IMG/VR virus record: IMGVR_UViG_3300042389_000284
Coordinates: 1 to 54,399 of that record
DNA length: 54,399 bases
From: a virus
Direction: 5' to 3' (one strand)
In this document: piece after piece, positions 42,387 to 49,942 of the stretch
Layout: every line of letters starts with the position of its first letter
Position numbering within the stretch: the stretch's first letter is position 1
The notes under the pieces: model-generated
Seen by the model: the letters and a program-made list of their open reading frames with translations, nothing else
Told to the model about the DNA's origin: nothing
Database searches by the model: none
Made by a program: the position numbers and the translations under genes

Positions 42387-42623
42387 TTAGTCAAGCTGCT
42401 TGCCCTTGGTTTTTACCCAAGTGCCTATTTTATTTATCTTAACTTTTTCTCTTAATATTTCTGCAAAGTCAGTACCTATTTCAGATCCAAGGTATTCTTC
42501 GCCTGTTTCCATGTCAACTAATTTCCATTTTTCTGGGGCCTTGGTATGTATAATTAAATCAACTGGCCTATCAAATGAATCAACCTCTGATCCATCTTTA
42601 AGTATTCTTTTGTCTTTGCTCAT
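42387..42623 (-). CDS. Small conserved protein, paralogue 1
   Basis: This 78-residue protein is nearly identical to 44893-45117 over its length, with shared K-R-I-L-K-(D/N)-G-S-E, V-D-L-I-I-H-T-K and G-S-E-I-G-T-D-F-A-E-I-L. The ATG at 42623 is fixed by a perfect leaderless promoter; the longer frame from 42653 would overlap the -10. Function unknown. Confidence 0.75.
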   Translation of the reverse strand: MSKDKRILKDGSEVDSFDRPVDLIIHTKAPEKWKLVDMETGEEYLGSEIGTDFAEILREKVKINKIGTWVKTKGKQLD

Positions 42624-42629
42624 ATACCA

Positions 42630-42658
42630 AGTATACACTTTATCTATGTTCAAGTCAA
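42630..42658 (-). promoter_or_regulatory. TTGACT-17-TATACT promoter, leaderless start
   Basis: Minus-strand -35 (42653-42658) and -10 (42630-42635) are separated by 17 bp; the -10 ends 6 nt before the ATG at 42623. It has no TGn extension. Confidence 0.85.
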
Positions 42659-42699
42659 GTAGAACATCAGGTGAACACTTGGTTAAATGAGCCTATTAT

Positions 42700-42730
42700 T
42701 TGTCATAATATAGTTTATTTACTATATACT
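42700..42730 (+). promoter_or_regulatory. pstS promoter, leaderless start
   Basis: TTGTCA at 42700-42705 and TATACT at 42725-42730 with a 19-bp spacer; the -10 ends 6 nt before the ATG at 42737. It is divergent from the 42630 promoter. Confidence 0.75.
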
Positions 42731-42736
42731 GTTATT

Positions 42737-43861
42737 ATGAGAATTAAACTTATCCTAATAGCAGTCGTTGCTGCTCTATCTATTTCTACCCCTGCTTTTG
42801 CAGCAGAAAATATTGTTGGTAATGGAGCATCTTTTCCAGCAAACCTTATTGATGAATGCAGATCATCTTATGCCAAGTCAACAGGAAACATTGTTACATA
42901 TTCAGCAAACGGATCTGGTGCTGGTAAGACTTCATCTGATAAGGGCATTGGAGATTTCTGGTTCTCAGACTCTGCACACACAGCATCAACAAAGAAGCCA
43001 TCAGTAATCCACATTCCAATCGTTGCAGCACCTATCGCAGTGATGCACAATATCCCAGGAAACAGACAGCTATATTTATCATCAACTACAGTAGCTAAGA
43101 TTTTTGCGGGAGAAATAACAATGTGGAATGATCCTGCTATTAAGGCTGATAACAATAGAAAGATTAAAGAAGTTATTTATAGAAAAGATAAGTTTGGCAA
43201 TCTAGTTAAGGATAAGTCTGGGAATCCCGTAATCCTAAGAACTGCTACCAAGAGCATTGTTTACACACTACCAAACCAAAAGATAAAGGTAGTCTTTAGA
43301 CTTGATAACTCTGGAACAACAAATAACTTTGTTAGATTTATGAAGGCAAACTCTCCAGAGGTTTGGACAAAAGCTGTATCTGATTCATTCTCAACATCAT
43401 TCCCAAAGGGAATAAACGATATTGGTAATATGGGAAGAATTGTTGGTGCAAATCAGTCACAGGGTGTAGCAACTTTGGCATCAAAAACTAAGTATTCTAT
43501 TACATATGCAGAGGTATCATTTGCTAAGTTCTTTAATCTTAAGGTGGCAAACATAGGAAATGCATCTGGTAATTTCGTAGCACCAGACAGTGCAAATGTG
43601 TCAGCCTTCTTAGGAGAAGCATCAGTTGACTCAAACAACATACTTACATACGACTATGCAACCAAAGAACCTGGAGCATACCCTCTAGGTATTGTATCCT
43701 ACCTTCTGGCAGACACTTCTGGCAAGAATAAGGCTGCAGTTAAGGAGTGGGCAAAGTATTTGGTTAGTGCAGAGTGTGTTAATTCTAAACCAGAGCTAGG
43801 TTTTACTTTACTAACAGGAAAGTTCTTAGAGTTTGTAAATAGGCAGATAAATCGCTTATAG
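42737..43861 (+). CDS. pstS: Phosphate ABC transporter binding protein PstS
   Basis: This 374-residue periplasmic-type phosphate-binding protein has a signal peptide to A22 (T-P-A-F-A), then G-N-G-A-S-F-P, Y-S-A-N-G-S-G-A-G-K and F-W-F-S-D-S: the residues that cradle phosphate in PstS. The late F-R-L-D-N-S-G-T-T-N-N-F is the second conserved loop. No lipobox Cys is seen at the cleavage site. Transporter subunits are not in the window, so it would feed the host Pst permease. Known from cyanophages as an auxiliary gene. Confidence 0.9.
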   Translation: MRIKLILIAVVAALSISTPAFAAENIVGNGASFPANLIDECRSSYAKSTGNIVTYSANGSGAGKTSSDKGIGDFWFSDSAHTASTKKPSVIHIPIVAAPIAVMHNIPGNRQLYLSSTTVAKIFAGEITMWNDPAIKADNNRKIKEVIYRKDKFGNLVKDKSGNPVILRTATKSIVYTLPNQKIKVVFRLDNSGTTNNFVRFMKANSPEVWTKAVSDSFSTSFPKGINDIGNMGRIVGANQSQGVATLASKTKYSITYAEVSFAKFFNLKVANIGNASGNFVAPDSANVSAFLGEASVDSNNILTYDYATKEPGAYPLGIVSYLLADTSGKNKAAVKEWAKYLVSAECVNSKPELGFTLLTGKFLEFVNRQINRL

Positions 43862-44512
43862 CTAATTAGATAATTTTTTGATTTGATTGTAAAGATCTAA
43901 AGATATTTTGTACAATTCTTGCTTCTCTACAAAATACATTACCTCTTGCTTAGTTTCATCATCATTACGTGGGATATTTAGAGTCAGTCTTCTATGAGCC
44001 ATGAATTCTTTTACCTCATTAGCCTCTACTGGCATTGCAGAAACATTGTATATATGAGAAACCTTATCCTCTAAATATTTTGTGTTATTTTTAAATAGAT
44101 CAAAGTCAAGAAAAGTTATCTTATCTTTCATTGCTAATGCTTGTTCATGAAACCTATTGTAAAATTTGATATCGTTTTCAATAAACCTTACATCTAAAAA
44201 ATGTACCTGCTGATATATGTGCCAAGAACTTATTGCTTCAAGCGGGTGTCTAAAAGGAACAAAAGTGTGATCTCTTTCTGCAATACTCTTTACAGTATGA
44301 CGATTGAAGTTAATGTGAGCAAAATCATACATCTTAAAAAATGCATGATTAATAAATGTGTTTCCACTTCTTGGATATCCAGAAATAGTTAAAGCTTCTT
44401 GTAGCTTATAATTATCTAATTCTTCCCAAGCCTGTAACGATTCATTCCAGTTCCATGTACCGCTATCTGGTTGCAGATATGATTCAAATGCACCATGAAT
44501 AGGTTGTCTCAT
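43862..44512 (-). CDS. Sulfotransferase-like protein B
   Basis: This 216-residue protein has the PAPS loop S-G-Y-P-R-S-G-N-T-F at about 44-53 and the second site F-V-P-F-R-H-P-L-E-A-I at about 86-96, both better conserved than in the other two copies. Length is short for a sulfotransferase (250-300). It overlaps the upstream gene (TAATG) and abuts the convergent pstS. Acceptor unknown. Confidence 0.8.
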   Translation of the reverse strand: MRQPIHGAFESYLQPDSGTWNWNESLQAWEELDNYKLQEALTISGYPRSGNTFINHAFFKMYDFAHINFNRHTVKSIAERDHTFVPFRHPLEAISSWHIYQQVHFLDVRFIENDIKFYNRFHEQALAMKDKITFLDFDLFKNNTKYLEDKVSHIYNVSAMPVEANEVKEFMAHRRLTLNIPRNDDETKQEVMYFVEKQELYKISLDLYNQIKKLSN

Positions 44513-44763
44513 TATTTATCCCACTTGCTTGTATCAATTGTATAGTAGGTACCCCAACGCTCATATGGCTTATTAAGTGTAACCCAAACTTTGCTGTAGA
44601 ATTTGAAACGGTATCCATAACTGCCCTGATCATCTAAATAAAAAGCTTTAAGCAAACTCCTAGTAGCAATATTACTACAGATATTACCAATCCATCTAAG
44701 AGGAAGTATCTTTGTCTTTTCTGTCTTTGTTATCTTGTTGAGGTACCCATCTGAGTTTGCCAT
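44512..44763 (-). CDS. Small protein upstream of sulfotransferase
   Basis: This 83-residue basic protein has aromatic clusters (Y-G-Y-R-F-K-F-Y, E-R-W-G-T-Y-Y). The ATG at 44763 follows GAGGGAG; the frame upstream to 44841 has no ribosome site. It overlaps a 44-residue ORF in another frame. Function unknown. Confidence 0.55.
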   Translation of the reverse strand: MANSDGYLNKITKTEKTKILPLRWIGNICSNIATRSLLKAFYLDDQGSYGYRFKFYSKVWVTLNKPYERWGTYYTIDTSKWDK

Positions 44764-44830
44764 CTTTATACTCCCTCTCATATCCCAAAGCTTTCCAGTC
44801 CATCTGCATAATTTTAGGTTCTTTTGGCAT
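44696..44830 (-). CDS. Small charged protein
   Basis: This 44-residue protein is Lys/Asp rich with D-W-K-A-L-G-Y-E-R-E-Y. It is the first ORF after a canonical promoter and overlaps the next gene by 68 bp in a different frame. Confidence 0.45.
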   Translation of the reverse strand: MPKEPKIMQMDWKALGYEREYKDGKLRWVPQQDNKDRKDKDTSS

Positions 44831-44860
44831 TTACACACCATTGCCTATACTCATATATTA

Positions 44861-44889
44861 ATTATATAGGTACTATGAGTGTATGTCAA
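44861..44889 (-). promoter_or_regulatory. Consensus promoter TTGACA-17-TATAAT
   Basis: Perfect minus-strand -35 (44884-44889) and -10 (44861-44866) with a 17-bp spacer. It drives the small genes and sulfotransferase B. Confidence 0.9.
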
Positions 44890-44892
44890 ATC

Positions 44893-45117
44893 CTATTGTT
44901 TGCCTTTAGTTTTTACCCAAGTACCTATCTTATTAATCTTAACTTTTTCTCTCAGTATTTCTGCAAAATCTGTTCCTATTTCAGATCCAAGATACTCTTC
45001 ACCTGTTTCTAAATCAATAAGCTTCCATTTTTCTGGACACTTCGTGTGTATGATAAGATCAACTGGCTTTTCAAATGAATCTGCTTCTGACCCATTCTTG
45101 AGTATTCTTTTTTCCAT
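44893..45117 (-). CDS. Small conserved protein, paralogue 2
   Basis: This 74-residue protein is a close copy of 42387-42623; the last 40 residues differ at almost no position. It starts directly after the stop of the oxygenase gene and ends 4 bp before the 44861 promoter. Conservation of protein and DNA suggests recent duplication. Function unknown. Confidence 0.72.
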   Translation of the reverse strand: MEKRILKNGSEADSFEKPVDLIIHTKCPEKWKLIDLETGEEYLGSEIGTDFAEILREKVKINKIGTWVKTKGKQ

Positions 45118-45897
45118 TCAGCAGTCCTCATTGGTAGAAAGGTATTTACCATCTTCTCTATCCCAAGATCTTCCATATATAGTGTGTCTATTGCCATTTG
45201 TAACCTTCGTGACTCTATGCTCAAACTCTTTGTATATAGGAATATTGACCAACATACCAACTTCTGGCTTTATAACGTAATCTTTATTTTTAAATTCTAA
45301 TATTCCACCATCAAAATTATCATTAATATAAACATTAAAGGAAGCTGATATTTTTCCATTACTATTGATTCTTTTTCCTTGTGTTTTTGAATTTTCTACA
45401 ATAGTCGTTTGCTGATCTTCTGAGTCACTATCATCTCTTTCATAATGCCATGGCATTGCATAATCAATATCTTTTCTTCCAGTTTCTTGAAAAATTTGTT
45501 CATCAGGAACCTCAAAGAAAGACTGAAGGGCACCAGCTCCACCAAAATATTTAGGTACAACAGCCTCTATTCTTCTTTCTATGTGTTTAGTAGGTCCTCT
45601 GTCCTTCCATTTTGAATGCTCTGTAGGAACAAGCATGTTTCCATTCTCATCATAGTCTGGTATGTATCCTAAGAATTTATTTTTAGTGTTTCCACCATAT
45701 GGAGACCTCATGGTGTTATACCAACCATCTGGATCGTTTGCTTCAGCATTTAGCCATTCTAATTCTGATGGTGTTAAAAAGTTTCTAATGACCCATAAAT
45801 CTTTTTCTATATATTCTTTTCTTGGTTCCCAGATTTCTGATAGTTTATCTAAATCCATTTCAAGAAAAGCCTCATTGTTTAGTTTGGCATTATGCAT
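45118..45897 (-). CDS. 2OG-Fe(II) oxygenase
   Basis: This 259-residue protein has an iron site H151-Y-E153-R-D-D, a D-G-G-I-L-E-F strand, P-E-V-G-M-L-V-N-I-P and distal H227 in E-H-R-V, with R237 for 2-oxoglutarate. It carries an extra N-terminal helical region of about 30 residues. It lies in an operon with a sugar nucleotidyltransferase and GT2, so a sugar or glycoconjugate substrate is plausible. Confidence 0.75.
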   Translation of the reverse strand: MHNAKLNNEAFLEMDLDKLSEIWEPRKEYIEKDLWVIRNFLTPSELEWLNAEANDPDGWYNTMRSPYGGNTKNKFLGYIPDYDENGNMLVPTEHSKWKDRGPTKHIERRIEAVVPKYFGGAGALQSFFEVPDEQIFQETGRKDIDYAMPWHYERDDSDSEDQQTTIVENSKTQGKRINSNGKISASFNVYINDNFDGGILEFKNKDYVIKPEVGMLVNIPIYKEFEHRVTKVTNGNRHTIYGRSWDREDGKYLSTNEDC

Positions 45898-45901
45898 TTT
45901 A

Positions 45902-46564
45902 TTAGTTGTCCATTTCTTTATATAGTTGTTTTAAACCTGAGAATGTACCTATGTCCATATACTTACCACCTGAACTTGATGATCTTATGTCTAGGTTCAT
46001 ATCTATCCATTCCTGTATCTGCTTCCCTGGATGTTCTAAATCTGGGTCTATATATCTTACCAGGTTTTTTCTAAACAACATGGTTCCCCACATGTGTGGA
46101 TACTCACAATCAGAGGCCTTATCCATAGAGGCAACAACCTTATTTCCAGACAATAGCACCTGACCAACCCTACCCTTAAGTTCATCACCACATTCCCATG
46201 TACCAACGACTAAATCTCCAGAAACACCCATCATTTCTTTATATATGTTTTTTTCAGTATTATAAATATAAGTATCTGGCATACCAACTAAAACTGTGTC
46301 ATTATAATCTCCAACTAAAAACTTTACTGCGTGAGACATTGTTGATGGTTCAAGAGCAAGAAGCTTAACATTCATGTTCATGTTTTGAATGATTGGTACC
46401 CACTCTGACTTAGTAGACACTCTAACTTCATCACAAACTTTTAGCATTTGATCTACATGCCACTGCAGTAAAGATCTTTCATCTGAAATAGGTAAACAAA
46501 ATTTTGGTATCCCACCTATTCGTGAAGCTTTGCCAGATGCTGGAAGTACCCCTATGACAGCCAT
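45902..46564 (-). CDS. Sugar-nucleotidyltransferase-like protein
   Basis: This 220-residue protein has the NTP-transferase start V-L-P-A-S-G-K-A-S-R-I-G-G-I-P-K-F (the usual G-x-G-T-R-x-x-P-x-x-K region, altered) and G-M-P-D-T-Y-I-Y, the metal D. It would activate a sugar-1-phosphate for the nearby transferase. It overlaps the GT2 gene upstream by 13 bp. The altered loop leaves activity uncertain. Confidence 0.75.
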   Translation of the reverse strand: MAVIGVLPASGKASRIGGIPKFCLPISDERSLLQWHVDQMLKVCDEVRVSTKSEWVPIIQNMNMNVKLLALEPSTMSHAVKFLVGDYNDTVLVGMPDTYIYNTEKNIYKEMMGVSGDLVVGTWECGDELKGRVGQVLLSGNKVVASMDKASDCEYPHMWGTMLFRKNLVRYIDPDLEHPGKQIQEWIDMNLDIRSSSSGGKYMDIGTFSGLKQLYKEMDN

Positions 46565-47214
46565 TCTTGAGACCTTCTTCTATCTATATTCCACTCTCCC
46601 ATAATTTCATGGTTTTGTGATTTTTTTAATTCCCAGTACTCTTTGTTTTTTTGATATGTCTCATTAGATTTTTTAAAAAGTTCAGGGTCACTTAAAACAG
46701 TTTGTGCTGGTCCATATGGAACAGATATATCAACAACTCTATGGAAAAATTCTAGTGGGTGTCCATTTTTTATTGCAATCCCAACTCTTTCTGCATAGTC
46801 ACTATCTTCAAAAATATATGGGTAAAAGTATTCATCAAATAGTCCTACTGTTCTTACAACATTCTCGCCAAGAGAAAAACAACTAAAACTTTCTGTTGTT
46901 GTTACCATTCTTGATTCACCGCTTATTTTATAAAGATGTTCCAGTGATCCTGGAAGCCAATGAGTATCTGCAGAAGAAAAGACCCAAAACTTTTCATGAG
47001 GATAAAGCTTGATAGTTAGGTTCCAAGAACCAGACATTCCGAGATTTGATGGTAGGTTTAAAACTCTTATGTTTAAGTCTTTTTTTTTTGGATGATATTT
47101 TTCTTTTCCATTATTTATTATTAGGATTTCTTTAATTGGAAAGTCTATTAGATTTAAGTTTTCATCCAATAAGTCATACCTATTCAACACTGGTATTGAT
47201 AAGATTGGTATCAT
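46552..47214 (-). CDS. Glycosyltransferase family 2-like
   Basis: This 220-residue GT-A fold protein begins I-P-I-L-S-I-P-V-L-N-R-Y-D, then N-L-P-S-N-L-G-M-S-G-S-W-N, typical GT2. The D-x-D-like acid is A-D-T-H, and F-E-D-S-D-Y-A-E-R matches the catalytic E-D. The ATG at 47214 overlaps the upstream stop (TAATG), preferred over 47250. Confidence 0.78.
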   Translation of the reverse strand: MIPILSIPVLNRYDLLDENLNLIDFPIKEILIINNGKEKYHPKKKDLNIRVLNLPSNLGMSGSWNLTIKLYPHEKFWVFSSADTHWLPGSLEHLYKISGESRMVTTTESFSCFSLGENVVRTVGLFDEYFYPYIFEDSDYAERVGIAIKNGHPLEFFHRVVDISVPYGPAQTVLSDPELFKKSNETYQKNKEYWELKKSQNHEIMGEWNIDRRRSQEWLS

Positions 47215-47339
47215 TAAGAAGATAATCCCATTTTTAAGTGATCCATGCATACGTCAGCAATAATGTAATTTTCATCATCCATGATTACATCAAAGTATGA
47301 CGCATCCTTATCACAATAAAAGCATCGGCCTGGTTTCAT
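47214..47339 (-). CDS. Tiny zinc-site protein
   Basis: This 41-residue protein has C6-x2-C9 and C31-M-D-H34, a plausible compact zinc site. It is the first gene of the minus operon, following the 47343 promoter. Confidence 0.55.
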   Translation of the reverse strand: MKPGRCFYCDKDASYFDVIMDDENYIIADVCMDHLKMGLSS

Positions 47340-47342
47340 ATC

Positions 47343-47370
47343 TATATCATACCATACCATGGTATGTCAA
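47343..47370 (-). promoter_or_regulatory. TTGACA-16-GATATA promoter
   Basis: Minus-strand -35 (47365-47370) is perfect; the -10 choice is uncertain (GATATA or TATAGA). It drives the sugar/oxygenase operon. Confidence 0.65.
47353..47366. promoter_or_regulatory. Perfect 14-bp palindrome CATACCATGGTATG
   Basis: It lies between the divergent promoters, in the minus spacer and over the plus -35 position, as expected for an operator. Confidence 0.55.
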
Positions 47371-47373
47371 ATA

Positions 47374-47382
47374 TGATATAAT
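47374..47382 (+). promoter_or_regulatory. TGA-TATAAT promoter, leaderless start
   Basis: The -10 ends 6 nt before the ATG at 47389. No -35 match is seen; the palindrome occupies that position. Confidence 0.8.
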
Positions 47383-47388
47383 CAATAA

Positions 47389-47727
47389 ATGCATAAGATA
47401 TATAGGTGCAAGTGTGGTAATAACCTAACAGCATTGACAGATAAGTATTTAATCTGTTCTGCATGCAACAGCACCTCTGATTTTGTAGAGATGTTTGATG
47501 AATCTAGTATTGATCCTAGCTTCTGTAATGATGAAGATGGCAGCAAAGAAGGCATTTGTCCATGTGAGGTTTATATAGCACATTTAATTAATAAGAAATG
47601 TAACGCTATTGAGACTGCTGTAGCAAAAGAGCCAACTAGGGATCACTGCCATTGTAGAGCAGCTATATCACCATGTGGACATTCTATATCACACAGACTA
47701 GTAGATGCTTGTACTGGTCAACCATAA
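47389..47727 (+). CDS. Cys/His-rich zinc protein
   Basis: This 112-residue protein has C7-K-C9, C23-x2-C26, C57/C59 pairs and D-H-C-H-C, with C-G-H-S later. At least two zinc sites are likely. It is leaderless and lies before the TauD-like gene. Function unknown. Confidence 0.65.
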   Translation: MHKIYRCKCGNNLTALTDKYLICSACNSTSDFVEMFDESSIDPSFCNDEDGSKEGICPCEVYIAHLINKKCNAIETAVAKEPTRDHCHCRAAISPCGHSISHRLVDACTGQP

Positions 47728-47745
47728 AATGAAAGGGTAAATAAA

Positions 47746-48564
47746 ATGATAAAAGTAGAACCAGTAGAGTTTCCTGGTATTGACGCTGTAGTTTCTAATA
47801 TAGACTACTATAAAGATAAGCTTATATCTGATTCAGTAATATGCTTTAGAAATGCCAACCTAACAGAGAAAGAGCACTTTGAGTTTGGTCGTAAGGTAGG
47901 TCAGGCTATTGGATGGTTTCATGCAGATGAAAGTAGCAAGTACGTAGAAAACCATGAGCGTAAGTCTGAAATAGTATCTGGGCCAGATGATGTAATAGTA
48001 GAGTGGCATGTTGAGCATACCTACTACACCAACCCAATCGTTGCTGCAACCTGGAATATGTATAATTTTAAGACTAACCCAGAAAATGGAAAAACATATT
48101 TTGTAGATACAGGACTTGTCTTTGATATGCTTACAGAGCAAGAACAGCAATTTCTTCGTGATAGCATAATAACTGAACCAGACTTCATTAAGGATTCACA
48201 GGTAAAGTCTGGCTATCTTAGTTCAAGTACAAACCTTTCAGATCAGCACCCAATCATTGATAATCACTGGCTAACCAATAAGCCAATCATTAGATTTATG
48301 ATCCTCCCAGAACCTCACATAGTTCCTTTGGTTTCCTATAAGAATGAAGCTCCATCTCAAGAGTCTTTAGACTATTTTAAATCACTGATACGAAAAATAG
48401 AAAAGATTATTATGGAAAATGAGGATATCAGAATCGTTCATAACTGGCAACAGGGAGACTTGGTTATACCAGATCTATTCAAACTGGCTCATGCTGTGAC
48501 TGGTGGATTCAAGCCAGAAGATAGAGAGTTTAGAGGAATTTGGGCATACAGAAGTCTTTGTTGA
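47746..48564 (+). CDS. TauD/TfdA-family dioxygenase
   Basis: This 272-residue 2OG-Fe(II) enzyme has the TauD pattern: W-H88-V-E90-H-T-Y-Y-T-N-P for iron, distal H249 in L-A-H-A-V-T-G-G, and R-E-F-R-G-I-W-A-Y-R for the 2-oxoglutarate carboxylate. The usual second ligand D is E, as in some family members. TauD releases sulfite from taurine, one way to recover sulfur; other members oxidise amino acids. GAAAGGG precedes the ATG. Confidence 0.8.
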   Translation: MIKVEPVEFPGIDAVVSNIDYYKDKLISDSVICFRNANLTEKEHFEFGRKVGQAIGWFHADESSKYVENHERKSEIVSGPDDVIVEWHVEHTYYTNPIVAATWNMYNFKTNPENGKTYFVDTGLVFDMLTEQEQQFLRDSIITEPDFIKDSQVKSGYLSSSTNLSDQHPIIDNHWLTNKPIIRFMILPEPHIVPLVSYKNEAPSQESLDYFKSLIRKIEKIIMENEDIRIVHNWQQGDLVIPDLFKLAHAVTGGFKPEDREFRGIWAYRSLC

Positions 48565-48585
48565 GTTTGGTATATGTTGTAACAA

Positions 48586-49164
48586 TTATGAAATCGTTGC
48601 ATACTCAGATATAAAATCTTCATATTCTTTGTTTATATTCTTTATAGGATTGATGTTTTTTATTACTTCCTCAATATTAATCCTTATATCGTTTTTTGGA
48701 CGTGGAATATGCCCATCATATCTATCATCCCACAGATTGCCTGAAAGCTTAGCATTTAAAAATCTGTCTTCATAATTGTCTAAAAGTTCAATATTAAAAT
48801 ATTTGGCTATGTTTTCAAAATGTTTTACTGTATCATTAATCAATACATCAAACTTACCTATATATATATTTTCCTTATTTTTGATAGCATACTGCATGTA
48901 TTCTCTGTAGATGTCTGCATTCTTGTAGTATCTACCAATTATTTCGTCCTTATCTATTTTTGACTCAGGCCTTGACTCTTTCATTATTAAAGAAGCAATT
49001 GCATCTTCTGGTTTTCTAAAAATAGTAATGTTGTCTATTTCCTTAACACCAAAAATTTCTGGCATATGGACAGCAGCTGTATAACGCTCAAAAAAATATT
49101 TACATACAGTAGCTTGATAGACATTTCCAGATCTTGGAAAAGAATTAAACACAACTTTATTCAC
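48586..49164 (-). CDS. Sulfotransferase-like protein C
   Basis: This 192-residue protein is a paralogue of 23561-24142, with F-N-S-F-P-R-S-G-N-V-Y for PAPS phosphate and F-R-K-P-E-D-A-I at the second site. Here the loop Gly is kept. AAAGGGG precedes the ATG. Separate locations on opposite strands argue against recent tandem duplication. Confidence 0.7.
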   Translation of the reverse strand: MNKVVFNSFPRSGNVYQATVCKYFFERYTAAVHMPEIFGVKEIDNITIFRKPEDAIASLIMKESRPESKIDKDEIIGRYYKNADIYREYMQYAIKNKENIYIGKFDVLINDTVKHFENIAKYFNIELLDNYEDRFLNAKLSGNLWDDRYDGHIPRPKNDIRINIEEVIKNINPIKNINKEYEDFISEYATIS

Positions 49165-49196
49165 TACACACCCCTTTGCTCTTGCTTAACATTAAC

Positions 49197-49205
49197 AGTA
49201 TACCA
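49197..49205 (-). promoter_or_regulatory. TGG-TATACT promoter for sulfotransferase C
   Basis: This minus-strand extended -10 lies 33 nt before the ATG at 49164; no -35 match seen. Confidence 0.6.
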
Positions 49206-49282
49206 ACATTTTGGCTTTAGTTTAAGCTTTTAAGTTCGGCGGCGATATAGAGGTAGCAAACCTTTCATGCCCCAAAGGGGCA

Positions 49283-49510
49283 CTATTGGTTAGTATCCTT
49301 AATATGCGAAACCTCCACTGGAAACTTATACTTAGTCTTATCAACAATAGCAGCAGACACCTTCCGTCCACCAACCTTCATAACAGGCTTAGACTTTGGA
49401 GGCTTACGACGACGGCCTTTTACCTTTCCCCTACTGCCACCCCTACTACCTTTAGAAAATAGGTTTGGCTCGTCCCTATCATTACGTGCTGGACAATTTG
49501 GTTTAACCAT
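49283..49510 (-). CDS. Small basic protein
   Basis: This 75-residue protein has a central Arg/Lys/Gly stretch (K-G-R-R-R-K-P-P-K-S-K). It is coupled to the upstream gene by TAATG. It likely binds nucleic acid; no family recognised. A GC hairpin without T-run follows. Confidence 0.6.
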   Translation of the reverse strand: MVKPNCPARNDRDEPNLFSKGSRGGSRGKVKGRRRKPPKSKPVMKVGGRKVSAAIVDKTKYKFPVEVSHIKDTNQ

Positions 49511-49662
49511 TACTTATCTTTCTTGGCATTAGCCTTAGTCCAGTCAAGCTTTTGCTGACGCTCCATGGCACGGTAGATATCCATAGGAGGACATTCATTA
49601 CACCAGTGATAACTAGTAAAGTAACGCTCTCCACGCTTATGAGCACAAAGTGAACCCTTCAT
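49510..49662 (-). CDS. Small zinc-site protein
   Basis: This 50-residue protein begins M-K-G-S-L-C-A-H and has Y-H-W-C-N-E-C, so C/H/C/C could bind zinc. The ATG at 49662 is chosen for its AAAGG ribosome site. Confidence 0.6.
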   Translation of the reverse strand: MKGSLCAHKRGERYFTSYHWCNECPPMDIYRAMERQQKLDWTKANAKKDK

Positions 49663-49721
49663 AATAAAACCTTTCAATAGTAGTTGTTTGGACAGTTTAG
49701 GCTCATGTCCAGGAGTCATAA

Positions 49722-49874
49722 CTACATGTGTTCGTAAGGGTTGAAAGCGCTAAAGCCTTCTGGGTCATGCTTTGCAATAATATCTCGCATAGCCTGAATG
49801 CTTACTTCCGTACGTCCACCAGAGTGCTCTGGATAGATCATTTCTGCTAGTAGTTCTTGTGTCATTGTTGTCAT
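49722..49874 (-). CDS. Small phage protein
   Basis: This 50-residue protein, M-T-Q-E-L-L-A-E-M-I-Y-P-E-H-S-G-G, then D-P-E-G-F-S-A-F-N-P, has AAGGAG and an own promoter. The pattern is familiar from actinophage small proteins without known role. Confidence 0.6.
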   Translation of the reverse strand: MTTMTQELLAEMIYPEHSGGRTEVSIQAMRDIIAKHDPEGFSAFNPYEHM

Positions 49875-49895
49875 GTTTTTCTCCTTTTCATTCCA

Positions 49896-49924
49896 ATTGT
49901 CTCAGAAAAGCCAGGGTATGTCAA
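49896..49924 (-). promoter_or_regulatory. TTGACA-17-GACAAT promoter, TGA extended
   Basis: Minus-strand -35 is perfect (49919-49924), with -10 at 49896-49901 preceded by TGA. It is divergent from the plus promoter 7 bp away. Confidence 0.75.
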
Positions 49925-49927
49925 GGG

Positions 49928-49936
49928 TGCTATAAT
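49928..49936 (+). promoter_or_regulatory. TGC-TATAAT promoter, leaderless start
   Basis: The -10 ends 6 nt before the ATG at 49943; no -35 match, TGC extension present. Confidence 0.8.
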
Positions 49937-49942
49937 ATTTAA

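Noticed and set aside
49268-49282. GCCCC-AAA-GGGGC hairpin as terminator
   Set aside because: There is no T-run on either strand; left as an unassigned hairpin.
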